Shown one piece after another: positions 15,863 to 24,872 of a DNA stretch of 64,000 bases (the first letter of the stretch is position 1; every line of letters begins with the position of its first letter). The stretch comes from Actinomadura meyerae (GTDB lineage Bacteria > Actinomycetota > Actinomycetes > Streptosporangiales > Streptosporangiaceae): assembly GCF_900188445.1 (NCBI RefSeq), contig NZ_FZOR01000031.1, forward strand, positions 1 through 64,000, given 5' to 3'. A model generated the notes under the pieces. That model did not search any database. It was not told the DNA's origin and saw nothing but the letters and a program-made list of their open reading frames with translations. A program made the translations under genes and the position numbers.

Positions 15863-17317
15863 TCAGCGCGGCCGGTAGTCGTTCATGTAGCGGCTGACCA
15901 GCTCGGTGTAGGGCCTGGCCTCGGCGGGCACACCGCCCGCCTTCACCACCTTCCTGGACGACGTCCGGTAGGCGGCGGCGAGGTTCAGCGCCGGGTCGCC
16001 CGGCACGTGCCTCAGCCTCTTGCCCCAGAAGCACAGGAAGCGGCCCATCGCCGGGATCGACAGCTCCGGCGTGATCTCGTCCGGGGCGGGCTCGGGGTGG
16101 TCGAGCCCGCTTGGCTGCCAGAAGCCCAGGACCCGCGGCGTCCAGCGGGCGATGCCGTACTCGTCCTTCGCCGGGTCGGACAGGTGCGGGTCGAAGCCGC
16201 TCTCCGCCTTCAGCATCGCCGCGATCAGCGCCGGGCTCAGCCCCGGCATCCGGCACCACGTCCCCGCCTCGACGATCAGGCCGCGGTACCGGGCGGGGAT
16301 GTCGGAGCCGGCCCGCAGCCACCGGCCCGCCGGGCGGGGCGCGGTGTCGCCCGCCCGCCCGGCGACCGCCCAGTACGTCCCGGCGGCGCCGGTCGCCACC
16401 GCCGCCAGCGCGGTCGCGGCGGCCAGCGACCGGAAGCGGGCGCGCCGGCCCACCGCCCAGGCCGGGACGGTGGCGGTGCCCCGCCCACCCTCGGCGCCGG
16501 GGGACCCGGTGGCCTCGCCGGTCCCGGCGGTCTCAGCGGCGGCGAGCGCGTCCGCGAACGCCGCGGCCGACGGCCAGCGCCGCTCGCGGTCGGGGTCGAG
16601 CGCGCGCAGCACGACCGCGTCCACCGCGGGCGGAACGCCGGGCCGCGCCTCGCCCGGCGGCCGCGGGGGCACCGCGGGCGGCTCCCCGGTCAGCAGGCGG
16701 TGGGTGAGCGCGCCGAGGCCGTAGACGTCGGCGCGGTGGTCGGGGGCGCCGTCGACCTGCGCCTGCTCGGGGGCCATGTAGCCGGGGGAGCCCGCGGGCA
16801 GCGTCAGGCAGGACAGGTGGTCCCCGCAGCGCGCGATCCCGAGATCGGCGATCATGAGCCGCTCGCCGCCGCCCGGCACCGACCGCAGCAGGATGTTGGA
16901 CGGCTTGAGGTCGCGGTGCACGATGCCGAGGTCGTGCAGGTCCTGCACGCCGCGGGCGATCTCCAGCGCGGCGCGCAGCGCCTCGTCGGCCGGGAGCGGG
17001 CCGCCGGCCAGCCGGTCCGCGAGCGTGCCCCGGTCGGCGTAGGTCATCACGAAGTAGGGCCGCCCGTCCGGCAGCTCGCCGATGTCGAAGACCTGCACCA
17101 GCCGGTGCGAGTCGGCGCGGCGCAGCAGCCGCGCCTCCTGCACGAACCGCTCCCGCACGTCGGCGCGGAGCGTCCAGTGCTCGCCGAGGATCTTGACCGC
17201 GACGGGGGCGTCGAGGTCCGGGTCGTGGCCGAGCCACACCGAGGCGAACCCGCCCGAGCCGAGCAGGCGGTCGATCCGGTGGCGGCCCGCGGCGGTCGGG
17301 GGTTCCACTTCACCCAT
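15863..17317 (-). CDS. Membrane Ser/Thr protein kinase with lytic-transglycosylase-like outer domain
   Basis: 484 aa. Residues 1-260 are a complete Hanks-type kinase: glycine loop GSGGFASV (20-27), Lys42 in VAVKIL, HRDLKPSN (134-141), a DLG metal motif (158-160) and GSPGYMAPEQ. After a low-complexity linker there is one membrane span at about 297-320. The outer part (about 340-480) resembles an SLT/goose-lysozyme fold: SPALIAAMLKAESGFDP with Glu372 as likely catalytic acid, YGIARW, and a late NLAAAYRTSS. Typical PknB kinases carry PASTA repeats here. The gene may couple wall muropeptide sensing or cleavage to phosphorylation; whether the outer domain is active is unknown. It diverges from hrpA. 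Confidence 0.85.
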   Translation of the reverse strand: MGEVEPPTAAGRHRIDRLLGSGGFASVWLGHDPDLDAPVAVKILGEHWTLRADVRERFVQEARLLRRADSHRLVQVFDIGELPDGRPYFVMTYADRGTLADRLAGGPLPADEALRAALEIARGVQDLHDLGIVHRDLKPSNILLRSVPGGGERLMIADLGIARCGDHLSCLTLPAGSPGYMAPEQAQVDGAPDHRADVYGLGALTHRLLTGEPPAVPPRPPGEARPGVPPAVDAVVLRALDPDRERRWPSAAAFADALAAAETAGTGEATGSPGAEGGRGTATVPAWAVGRRARFRSLAAATALAAVATGAAGTYWAVAGRAGDTAPRPAGRWLRAGSDIPARYRGLIVEAGTWCRMPGLSPALIAAMLKAESGFDPHLSDPAKDEYGIARWTPRVLGFWQPSGLDHPEPAPDEITPELSIPAMGRFLCFWGKRLRHVPGDPALNLAAAYRTSSRKVVKAGGVPAEARPYTELVSRYMNDYRPR

Positions 17318-17382
17318 GATGACGGAGGCGGCCCCCCAGTGCGAGGACTTTCCGTGAATGAATGACGACGCAGCGTGTGCGA

Positions 17383-17399
17383 CCGGAATGTGGTTCCGG
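17383..17399. promoter_or_regulatory. Perfect inverted repeat in the kinase/hrpA divergent promoter
   Basis: CCGGAATGTGGTTCCGG is a 6-5-6 perfect inverted repeat in the roughly 195-bp gap between the divergent kinase and hrpA genes. Its size suits a dimeric repressor. No local regulator gene is an obvious partner. Confidence 0.4.
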
Positions 17400-17511
17400 C
17401 CGGGGGCGTTGTAACGGCGGGAAAATGGATCGCCCGGTACGGGGCGGTCCGGCTACGGTGCGAAGGTTGTGGGGTCAGCAGGGCCGGGTGCCCGGAACCC
17501 TATCCTTGACG

Positions 17512-20500
17512 ATGGTTATGGGGACGAGTGTGAAATCGCCGCTCGCCGATCTGCGCGCGCGCCTGCCGGAGCTGATGCTCCGCGACCAGCACCGGCTGCG
17601 CCGCCGGATCGACGGCGTCCAGAAGATGCGGGACGCCGCGCGCCGCGCGAAGGTCGCCGAGGAGATCGCCGCCGACGTCGAGGCCGCCGCGCGGCGGGTC
17701 GAGCGGCGGCGCGCCGCCGTGCCCGCGATCACCTACCCGGCCGAGCTGCCGGTGTCGCAGAAGAAGGACGACATCCTCGCCGCGGTCCGCGACCACCAGG
17801 TCGTGATCGTCGCGGGCGAGACCGGGTCCGGCAAGACCACCCAGATCCCCAAGGTGTGCCTGGAGCTCGGCCGGGGCGTGCTCGGCTCGATCGGGCACAC
17901 CCAGCCGCGGCGGCTCGCGGCCCGGACGGTCGCCGACCGCATCGCCGAGGAGCTGGGCACCGAGCTGGGCGAGACCGTCGGCTACAAGGTGCGCTTCACC
18001 GACCGCTCCAGCGACGACACGCTCGTCAAGCTGATGACCGACGGGATCCTGCTCGCCGAGATCCAGACCGACCGGCTGCTCCGCCAGTACGACACGCTGA
18101 TCATCGACGAGGCGCACGAGCGCAGCCTCAACATCGACTTCCTGCTCGGCTACGTCAAGGAGATCCTGCCCCGCCGGCCCGACCTCAAGGTGATCATCAC
18201 CTCGGCGACCATCGACCCCGAGCGGTTCTCGAAGCACTTCGGGGACGCGCCGATCGTGGAGGTGTCGGGCCGCACCTATCCGGTGGAGGTCCGGTACCGG
18301 CCCGTCATCGACCCCGAGGACCCGTCCGCCGACCCCGACCGCGACCAGATCCAGGCGATCGTGGACGCCGTGGACGAGCTGGGCCGCGAGGCCCCCGGCG
18401 ACGTGCTCGTCTTCCTCAGCGGCGAGCGGGAGATCCGCGACACCGCCGACGCGCTGACCAAGCACTTCACCCGGCAGAAGGGCACGACCGAGGTACTGCC
18501 GCTGTACGCGCGGCTGTCCGCGGCCGAGCAGCACCGGGTGTTCCAGCCGCACCGCGGGCGGCGCGTCGTCCTCGCCACCAACGTCGCCGAGACCTCCCTG
18601 ACCGTCCCCGGCATCAAGTACGTCGTCGACCCCGGCACCGCGCGCATCTCCCGCTACAGCCACCGGCTGAAGGTGCAGCGGCTCCCGATCGAGCCGGTGT
18701 CGCAGGCGTCGGCGAACCAGCGCAAGGGCCGCTGCGGGCGCGTGTCCGAGGGCATCTGCATCCGGCTGTACTCCGAGGAGGACTTCGAGTCCCGCCCCGA
18801 GTTCACCGACCCGGAGATCCTGCGCACCAACCTCGCGTCGGTCATCCTGCAGATGACCTCGCTCGGCCTCGGCGACATCGCCGCGTTCCCGTTCGTGGAG
18901 CCGCCGGACCGCCGCAACATCAAGGCGGGCGTCGACCTGCTGCACGAGCTCGGCGCGATCGACCCCGCCGAGAAGGACCCGCGCAAGCGGCTCACCCCCC
19001 TCGGCCGCCGCCTCGCCCAGCTGCCCATCGACCCGCGGCTGGGCCGCATGGTCCTGGAGGCCGACAAGAACGGCTGCGTCCGGGAGGTACTGGTCATCGC
19101 GTCGGCGCTGTCCATCCAGGACCCGCGCGAGCGCCCCGCCGAGCACCAGCAGGCCGCCGACGAGAAGCACCGCCGGTTCGCCGACCCGACCTCGGACTTC
19201 CTGGCCTACCTGAACCTGTGGAACTACCTGCGCGAGCGGCAGCGGGAGCTGTCGGGCAGCGCGTTCCGCCGCATGTGCAAGAACGAGTTCCTGCACTTCC
19301 TGCGCGTCCGCGAATGGCAGGACCTGCACGGCCAGCTCAAGCAGGTCGCCAAGGCGCTCGGCGTCACGCTCAACACCGCCGACGCGCCGCCGGACCGCAT
19401 CCACACCTCGCTGCTCGCCGGCCTGCTCTCCCACATCGGGCTGATGGACGCCGACAAGAAGGACGGCAAGCAGCGCCGCGGCCAGGAGTACCTCGGCGCG
19501 CGCGGCGCCAAGTTCGCCGTGTTCCCCGGGTCGGCGCTGTTCAAGAAGCCGCCGCGCTGGGTGATGTCCGCGGAGCTGGTGGAGACCTCCCGGCTGTGGG
19601 GCCGCGTCAACGCCAAGATCGAGCCGGACTGGATCGAGCCGCTCGCCGGGCACCTGGTCAAGCGCAACTACAGCGAGCCGCACTGGTCGAAGAAGCAGGC
19701 GGCCGTCATGGCGCACGAGAAGGTCACCCTCTACGGGGTGCCGATCGTCGCCGACCGGCGCGTCAACTACGGCCGCATCGACCCGGCGCTGTCGCGCGAG
19801 CTGTTCATCCGGCACGCGCTCGTCGAGGGCGACTGGGACACCACCCACCGGTTCTTCCACGACAACCGCGCCCTGCTGGACGAGGTGGAGGAGCTGGAGC
19901 ACCGCGCCCGGCGCCGCGACATCCTCGTCGACGACGAGACCCTCTTCGACTTCTACGACGCGCGGATCCCCGAGGACGTCGTGTCCGGTCGGCACTTCGA
20001 CGCCTGGTGGAAGAAGGCCCGGCGCACCGACCCCGACCTGCTCGGGTTCGAGAAGTCGATGCTGATCAACGAGACCGCGGGCGGGGTCAGCGAGGCCGAC
20101 TACCCGGACGTGTGGAAGCAGGGCCCGCTGCGGCTGCGCCTGACCTACCAGTTCGAGCCCGGCACCGACGCCGACGGCGTCACCGTGCACATCCCCGTCC
20201 AGGTCCTCAACCAGGTGCGGCCGGACGGGTTCGAGTGGCAGGTCCCCGGGCTGCGCGCCGAGCTGGTGACCGAGCTGATCCGGTCGCTGCCGAAGCAGCT
20301 GCGGGTCAACTTCGTCCCGGCGCCCGACTACGCCCGCAAGGTCCTCGACCGCGTCGCGCCGCGCAGCGAGCCGCTGCTGGACGCGCTGGAGCGCGAGCTG
20401 ACCGCGCTGACGAGCGTGCCCATCGCCCGCGAGGCGTGGGACACCTCCCGGCTGCCCGCCCACTTGCGCATCACGTTCCGCGTCGTGGACGGCGGCGCAC

Positions 20501-21465
20501 CCGGGAAGGCCCGCACGCTCGGCGAGGGCACCGACCTCGACGAGCTGAAGCGCCGCCTCGCCGGCAAGGTGCGCGGGACGCTGTCGAAGGCGGCGTCCAC
20601 CGTCGAGCGGTCCGGCCTCACCGAGTGGACGATCGGGGAGTTGCCCCGCACCTACGAGCGCAAGCAGGGCGGCTACGAGGTCAAGGCGTACCCGGCGCTC
20701 ACCGACGAGGGCGACACCGTCGCCGTGCGCATGTACGAGACGGAGGCCGAGCAGCGCCGCGCGATGTGGCTCGGCACGCGCCGCCTGATCCTGCTGAACG
20801 CGCCGTCCCCGGTGAAGCTCATCCAGGGCCGCCTGACCAACCAGGGCAAGCTCGCGCTGAGCCACAACCCGCACGGGTCGGTCGCGGCGCTGTTCGACGA
20901 CTGCGTCACCGCCGCCGCCGACCGGCTGATCGCCGAGGCGGGCGGGCCCGCGTGGGACGAGGCCGGGTTCCGCGCCCTGTACGACCGCGTCCGCGCCGAC
21001 CTGCACGACGCGACCGCGCAGGTCGTCGGCCTGGTGGAGCGGATCCTCGCCGAGGCCCACGAGGTGGACCGGCGGGTGCGCGGCACCGCGAGCCTCACGC
21101 TCGTCCCGGCGCTGACCGACGTCCGCGGCCGCCTCGCGGCGCTGATCCACCCCGGCTTCGTCACCGAGACGGGCTGGGCGCGGCTGCCCGACCTGCCCCG
21201 CTACCTGCGCGCCCTCCAGGTGCGGCTCGACAAGCTGCCCGAGAACCCCGGCCGCGACCGGATGCTCGCGCACCAGGCCGACGTCCTGGGGCAGGAGTAC
21301 GAGCAGGCGCTGCGGCGCCTGCATCCGTCCCGCCGCGACGAGGAGCCCGCCCGGCAGATCCGCTGGATGCTGGAGGAGCTGCGCGTCAGCCTCTTCGCGC
21401 AACAGCTCGGGACGCGCTTCCCGGTCTCCGACAAGCGCATCCGCAAGGCGATGGCCCAGCTGTAG
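17512..21465 (+). CDS. hrpA: ATP-dependent RNA helicase HrpA (DEAH box)
   Basis: About 1,317 aa, matching the roughly 1,300 aa of E. coli HrpA. Motifs in order: Walker A GETGSGKTTQIPK (about residues 100-112), HTQPRRLAARTVADR, DEAH in IIDEAHERSLN, SATID, VLATNVAETSLTVPGIKYVVD and QRKGRCGR, then winged-helix/ratchet regions and a long C-terminal domain ending in helical segments (DUF3418 region). It unwinds RNA; in E. coli HrpA rescues stalled ribosomes. I start at ATG 17512, five bases after a possible -10 box TATCCT; ATG 17518 or GTG 17530 are alternatives. The frame is open to 17362, but nothing there looks coding. Confidence 0.93.
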   Translation: MVMGTSVKSPLADLRARLPELMLRDQHRLRRRIDGVQKMRDAARRAKVAEEIAADVEAAARRVERRRAAVPAITYPAELPVSQKKDDILAAVRDHQVVIVAGETGSGKTTQIPKVCLELGRGVLGSIGHTQPRRLAARTVADRIAEELGTELGETVGYKVRFTDRSSDDTLVKLMTDGILLAEIQTDRLLRQYDTLIIDEAHERSLNIDFLLGYVKEILPRRPDLKVIITSATIDPERFSKHFGDAPIVEVSGRTYPVEVRYRPVIDPEDPSADPDRDQIQAIVDAVDELGREAPGDVLVFLSGEREIRDTADALTKHFTRQKGTTEVLPLYARLSAAEQHRVFQPHRGRRVVLATNVAETSLTVPGIKYVVDPGTARISRYSHRLKVQRLPIEPVSQASANQRKGRCGRVSEGICIRLYSEEDFESRPEFTDPEILRTNLASVILQMTSLGLGDIAAFPFVEPPDRRNIKAGVDLLHELGAIDPAEKDPRKRLTPLGRRLAQLPIDPRLGRMVLEADKNGCVREVLVIASALSIQDPRERPAEHQQAADEKHRRFADPTSDFLAYLNLWNYLRERQRELSGSAFRRMCKNEFLHFLRVREWQDLHGQLKQVAKALGVTLNTADAPPDRIHTSLLAGLLSHIGLMDADKKDGKQRRGQEYLGARGAKFAVFPGSALFKKPPRWVMSAELVETSRLWGRVNAKIEPDWIEPLAGHLVKRNYSEPHWSKKQAAVMAHEKVTLYGVPIVADRRVNYGRIDPALSRELFIRHALVEGDWDTTHRFFHDNRALLDEVEELEHRARRRDILVDDETLFDFYDARIPEDVVSGRHFDAWWKKARRTDPDLLGFEKSMLINETAGGVSEADYPDVWKQGPLRLRLTYQFEPGTDADGVTVHIPVQVLNQVRPDGFEWQVPGLRAELVTELIRSLPKQLRVNFVPAPDYARKVLDRVAPRSEPLLDALERELTALTSVPIAREAWDTSRLPAHLRITFRVVDGGAPGKARTLGEGTDLDELKRRLAGKVRGTLSKAASTVERSGLTEWTIGELPRTYERKQGGYEVKAYPALTDEGDTVAVRMYETEAEQRRAMWLGTRRLILLNAPSPVKLIQGRLTNQGKLALSHNPHGSVAALFDDCVTAAADRLIAEAGGPAWDEAGFRALYDRVRADLHDATAQVVGLVERILAEAHEVDRRVRGTASLTLVPALTDVRGRLAALIHPGFVTETGWARLPDLPRYLRALQVRLDKLPENPGRDRMLAHQADVLGQEYEQALRRLHPSRRDEEPARQIRWMLEELRVSLFAQQLGTRFPVSDKRIRKAMAQL

Positions 21466-21512
21466 CCCAGGTGGGGCTGTAGCTCAGGTGGGAGTTCGGC
21501 TCAGGTGGGGGT
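21461..21512. repeat. Degenerate 17-18 bp triple repeat across the hrpA stop
   Basis: Three imperfect copies built on GCTCAGGTGGG: 21461-21477, 21478-21495 and 21496-21512. The first contains the hrpA stop codon and the last begins at the stop of the small reverse gene. The middle copy looks like the 5' end of a tRNA-Ala, but no tRNA follows. Confidence 0.55.
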
Positions 21513-21725
21513 GGCGGCCCAGAGTTCCAGGTGGCCGCACTGCCGGCACCGCCAGGCGTCGACCTGCCAGCGCTGGCGGCCCATCCGCTTGGCCCCGCCG
21601 AAGATGCCGCGCTCCAGCGGGCCGGCGATCCAGCGCGCGTAGCCGCGGGAATGCTCGCCCGCGTCCTCGATGAAGCCCGGTTCCAGATCCTCGATCCCGC
21701 ACTGGGTGCACCTCGGCTGCGTCAT
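21501..21725 (-). CDS. Small zinc-ribbon-like hypothetical protein
   Basis: 74 aa with two CxxC pairs, CTQCGIEDLEPGF near the N terminus and WRCRQCGHLELWA near the C terminus, an arrangement typical of a small zinc ribbon. Proteins of this kind are widespread in actinobacteria without a known role. ATG at 21725 lacks a ribosome site, but TACCCT lies seven bases upstream on that strand, suggesting a leaderless transcript. It is convergent with hrpA and divergent from the iminopeptidase gene. Confidence 0.7.
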   Translation of the reverse strand: MTQPRCTQCGIEDLEPGFIEDAGEHSRGYARWIAGPLERGIFGGAKRMGRQRWQVDAWRCRQCGHLELWAATPT

Positions 21726-21788
21726 GTAGTGGAGGGTAGTCTGCACCGCGGATGATCTTCGGTAGGGCGCGGGACGGGGGACACGGGT

Positions 21789-22790
21789 TTGCGAGAGTTC
21801 TATCCGCCGATCGAACCGTACGAGTCGGGGCTTCTCGACGTCGGCGGCGGCGACCGGATCTACTGGGAGACGTGCGGGACCCCGGACGGCGCGCCCGCGC
21901 TGTTCCTGCACGGCGGGCCCGGCGGCGGGCTGCTGCCCGACAACCGGCGCTTCTTCGACCCCGCGAGGTACCGGGTCGTGCTGTTCGACCAGCGGAACTG
22001 CGGCCGGAGCGTCCCGCACGCGGGCGACCCGGCGGTCTCGCTGGAGCGCAACACCACGCCCCACCTCGTCGCCGACATCGAGCGCCTGCGCGAGCACCTC
22101 GGCATCGACCGCTGGCTCGTGTTCGGCGGTAGCTGGGGCAGCACCCTCGCGCTGTCCTACGCGCAGGCGCACCCGGACCGGGTCGCCGCGATGGTGCTGC
22201 GCGGCGTCTACCTCGTCCGGCCGTCCGACGAGGCGTGGGCGTTCACCCCGACGGGCGCGGCGCATCTGTTCCCCGCGGAGTGGGCGGCGTTCCGGGACGC
22301 GGTGCCGCCCGCCGAGCGGGACGACCTGCTCGCCGCCTACGGCCGCCGCCTCCGCGACCCCGACCCGGCGGTGCACCTGCCGGCCGCCCGCGCGCTGATG
22401 GACTGGGAGCTGGCGGCGAACACGCTGCTGCCCGTCCCGCCGCCGGAGCTGGACGACGCCCTCGTGCTGGGGTTCGCCCGCATCCTGGTCCACTACATCG
22501 CCGCCGGCGGCTTCCTCCCGGCGGAGGGCCTGCTCGCCGGGGTCGACCGCATCCGGCACATCCCGGCCGTGATCGTCAACGGCCGCTACGACGTGAAGAC
22601 CCCTCCGGACCAGGCGTGGGACCTGCATCGCGCCTGGCCGGAGGCGGAGTTCCACATCGTCGAGGACGCCGGCCACGGCGGGAGCGAGCCCGGCACGCGC
22701 GACCGGCTCATCGCCGCCACCGACGCGTTCGCCGCTCACTTCACGACGACGTGGGCACTCCCACATCCGCCTCACAAGTCACTGCGGTGA
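21789..22790 (+). CDS. pip: Proline iminopeptidase (alpha/beta hydrolase, S33 family)
   Basis: 333 aa. LFLHGGPGGG (about 39-48) forms the oxyanion region, FDQRNCGRSVPH is the family signature and GGSWGS (113-118) carries the nucleophile Ser115; Asp in NGRYDVKTP and His in DAGHGGSEPG complete the triad. The enzyme removes N-terminal proline from peptides in the cytoplasm. The start is a TTG at 21789, giving MREFYPPIEPYESG as expected for the family (YPxIEPYxSG). The stop codon lies inside a small inverted repeat that precedes the next gene. Confidence 0.9.
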   Translation: MREFYPPIEPYESGLLDVGGGDRIYWETCGTPDGAPALFLHGGPGGGLLPDNRRFFDPARYRVVLFDQRNCGRSVPHAGDPAVSLERNTTPHLVADIERLREHLGIDRWLVFGGSWGSTLALSYAQAHPDRVAAMVLRGVYLVRPSDEAWAFTPTGAAHLFPAEWAAFRDAVPPAERDDLLAAYGRRLRDPDPAVHLPAARALMDWELAANTLLPVPPPELDDALVLGFARILVHYIAAGGFLPAEGLLAGVDRIRHIPAVIVNGRYDVKTPPDQAWDLHRAWPEAEFHIVEDAGHGGSEPGTRDRLIAATDAFAAHFTTTWALPHPPHKSLR

Positions 22791-22792
22791 CT
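22777..22792. promoter_or_regulatory. Inverted repeat before the coiled-coil protein gene
   Basis: AGTCAC-TGCG-GTGACT is a perfect 6-4-6 inverted repeat overlapping the iminopeptidase stop codon and ending 25 bp before the next ATG. A possible -10 box, TATGGT (22805-22810), lies between it and the start at 22818. It could be an operator over the -35 region. Confidence 0.4.
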
Positions 22793-22817
22793 CGCATCAG
22801 TGCGTATGGTTCATTCC

Positions 22818-24455
22818 ATGCCTAAGAGCGAAGAGCGCGACAATAGCGGCCCCGAGGGGACGGCCGCGGCTCCCCAGGGCGGCGCGGTCTCCGAGGGCGC
22901 GGGGGAAGGCACCGAGACCGCGGTCGCCCGCGTGGGGGACCCCGTCGCGGTCTGGCCGTGCGCCAACTGCGGGCGCCCCGTCCCGCAGCCGGTCGGTGCG
23001 GCCCGCGCCGTGCGCTACTGCCAGGACAACGAGGGCGCCTGCGCCCGCGAGGCCCGCGAGCGCCGCGACCGCGGGCGGGACGCGCCCGGCCTCACCGGGC
23101 AGGTCGCGTCGGCGTGGGAGATGGTCGAGCGGCTGGAGAAGGCCGCCGACCTGCTCGCCGACTCGCTGACCTCCGAGCTGAGCGTCGCCGGCGTCGAGCG
23201 GCGGGTCGCCGAGGTGCGCGCCGAGGCCGCCCGCGAGCTCGCCATCGCGCAGAGCGAGCGGGACGCCTCCCAGCGCAAGGCGGAGGAGGCGTGGCAGGAG
23301 GCGTCCGCCGCCCGCAAGCGCGCCGAGGCGGCCGAGCAGGACGCCGGGCGCGCCCGCGAGGAGGCCCGGCTCGCCACCGCCAAGCGCGACGCCGCCCAGC
23401 AGGCATGGGAGGAGGCCCACCAGATCGCGCAGCAGTCGGTGACGGCCAAGCTCGCCGCCGAGAGCGAGCGCGACCGGGTCGCCGCCCGCGAGACCGAGCT
23501 GCTCGCCGCCTTGGAGGCGGCGCGGGCCGAGCTCGTCGGGCTGCACGCCAAGCTCGCCGAGGCCGAGGGCGCCGCCGAGGCGCAGCGGGTGGAGGCAGCC
23601 GTCGCCAAGCAGGGCGCCGAGGACCTGCGCAACGCCATGCGCGACACCGAGGCGCAGCGGCAGCGCGCCATGCAGGCCGCCAGCAAGGCCGAGGCCGAGC
23701 GGACCGCCGCGCTGCGCGCCCAGTCGGAGGCCGAGGCGGAGGTCGTCCGCGCCAACGCCCGCGCCGACGAGGCCGTCAAGGACCGCGACGCCGCCAGGGC
23801 CCAGGCCGCCGCCGCCACGACCGAGCGGGACGAGCTGGCCGGCAAGGTCAACGAGCAGGCCGTGCAGCTGCGGCAGCTCTCGCAGTCGGTCGCCGACCAG
23901 CAGGCCGCGCTCACCGCGCTCGCCGAGGAGCGCGACGCCGCCCGCGCCGAGGCCGACCGCGCCCGCCGCCAGGTCGACCAGTTCACCCAGGGCACGCTGT
24001 CGTCGAGCGTCCCGCCGGGCGGCCGGATGCCGGGCGGCGGCACCCCGGTGCCCCCGCCGGGCGTCCCGAACACCCCGGGCATTCCGAGTGCGCCGGGCAT
24101 TCCGAGCGCCCCGGGCGTCCCGAACGGCTCCGGCGCGCTCGCCGCCGGACTGCCGCCCGGCCCGCCCCCGATCGGCGGCCCGAACGGCGCAGTCCAGAGC
24201 GGTGCGTCCCAGAGCGGTGCCGGGCAGGCTGGCGCCGGCCAGGGCAACGCCGCCCAGAGCGGCGCTCCGGGCGGTGCCGCGCCGAACGGCGCGATGGCTC
24301 CACTGGGCGCGCCGCTGCCCTACCCGGCCCCCGCACCGAACGGGACGCCGGGCTCGGGCACCGGCGGGCACCAGGTGCCGGGCACCGAGGCGCAGCACCA
24401 CGGCCGCCCGCTGAACGGCGTCGACCGCGAGGACCCCCTCTTCGCCGGGCCGTGA
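22818..24455 (+). CDS. Coiled-coil protein with N-terminal four-cysteine motif and Pro/Gly-rich tail
   Basis: 545 aa, function not recognised. Residues about 45-80 hold CANCGRPVPQ and RYCQDNEGACAREARERR, a C-x2-C...C-x6-C arrangement like the RYC..AC zinc motif of many small actinobacterial proteins. Residues about 95-390 are one long Ala/Glu/Arg/Gln-rich coiled coil with regular AExxR heptads. The tail (about 395-545) is Pro/Gly/Ala rich with short repeats (PGIPSAPGIPSAPGVP; Gln-Ser-Gly units) and looks disordered. It could be a DNA-associated or cytoskeletal scaffold. ATG at 22818 sits seven bases after TATGGT and lacks a ribosome site, so it may be leaderless. Confidence 0.75.
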   Translation: MPKSEERDNSGPEGTAAAPQGGAVSEGAGEGTETAVARVGDPVAVWPCANCGRPVPQPVGAARAVRYCQDNEGACAREARERRDRGRDAPGLTGQVASAWEMVERLEKAADLLADSLTSELSVAGVERRVAEVRAEAARELAIAQSERDASQRKAEEAWQEASAARKRAEAAEQDAGRAREEARLATAKRDAAQQAWEEAHQIAQQSVTAKLAAESERDRVAARETELLAALEAARAELVGLHAKLAEAEGAAEAQRVEAAVAKQGAEDLRNAMRDTEAQRQRAMQAASKAEAERTAALRAQSEAEAEVVRANARADEAVKDRDAARAQAAAATTERDELAGKVNEQAVQLRQLSQSVADQQAALTALAEERDAARAEADRARRQVDQFTQGTLSSSVPPGGRMPGGGTPVPPPGVPNTPGIPSAPGIPSAPGVPNGSGALAAGLPPGPPPIGGPNGAVQSGASQSGAGQAGAGQGNAAQSGAPGGAAPNGAMAPLGAPLPYPAPAPNGTPGSGTGGHQVPGTEAQHHGRPLNGVDREDPLFAGP

Positions 24456-24517
24456 CCCGCTCGCCTGTGAGGCGCCCCGGTCCGTGACACGGCCCCCGGG
24501 CGGCCCGCCGCCCGGGG

Positions 24518-24733
24518 TCAGCCGTACCGGACCGCGAGGAAGAACGCCGCCACCGCCACGGCGCTGATCAGCATGACGTGGCCGCGCTCGCGCGCCGCCG
24601 TCCGCCGCAGGGTGGCGATCCGGCGGCGGCTCAGCCGCAGGTCCGTCACGCTGCGGCGCGCCCGCTCCCAGTGGACGCCCGTGTAGATCGCCAGGGCCGC
24701 CAGCCCCAGGATGAGCAACCCGTCTCCGCGCAT
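24518..24733 (-). CDS. Small two-span membrane protein, unknown
   Basis: 71 aa. The first hydrophobic segment is GLLILGLAALAIYTGVHW, followed by an Arg-rich cytoplasmic loop (RARRSV, RLSRRR, LRRTAARERG), then VMLISAVAVAAFFLAVRY. GGAGGCGGAG lies just before the ATG at 24733, so it is a real translated gene despite its size. No family is recognised. It stands alone between convergent and divergent neighbours. Confidence 0.6.
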   Translation of the reverse strand: MRGDGLLILGLAALAIYTGVHWERARRSVTDLRLSRRRIATLRRTAARERGHVMLISAVAVAAFFLAVRYG

Positions 24734-24872
24734 GAGCTCCGCCTCCGTATCCGCGGCAGCTCAGATTGAACAGCGGACCGGCCCGGGCGACCGTGCCGGG
24801 CGACACATTTCCGCGAACCATGCGGAACCGGCAGGGGCCGGCCGATTGCGGATCATCGGCCGGCGGCCGGGC

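Noticed and set aside
17500..21402. 1,300-codon reverse open frame under hrpA
   Set aside because: An antisense shadow of a strongly conserved helicase; composition is dominated by low-information residues.
21472..21500. tRNA-Ala-like 5' sequence (GGGGCTGTAGCTCAGGTGGG)
   Set aside because: No anticodon arm, T arm or acceptor 3' strand follows; it belongs to a local 17-18 bp triple repeat.
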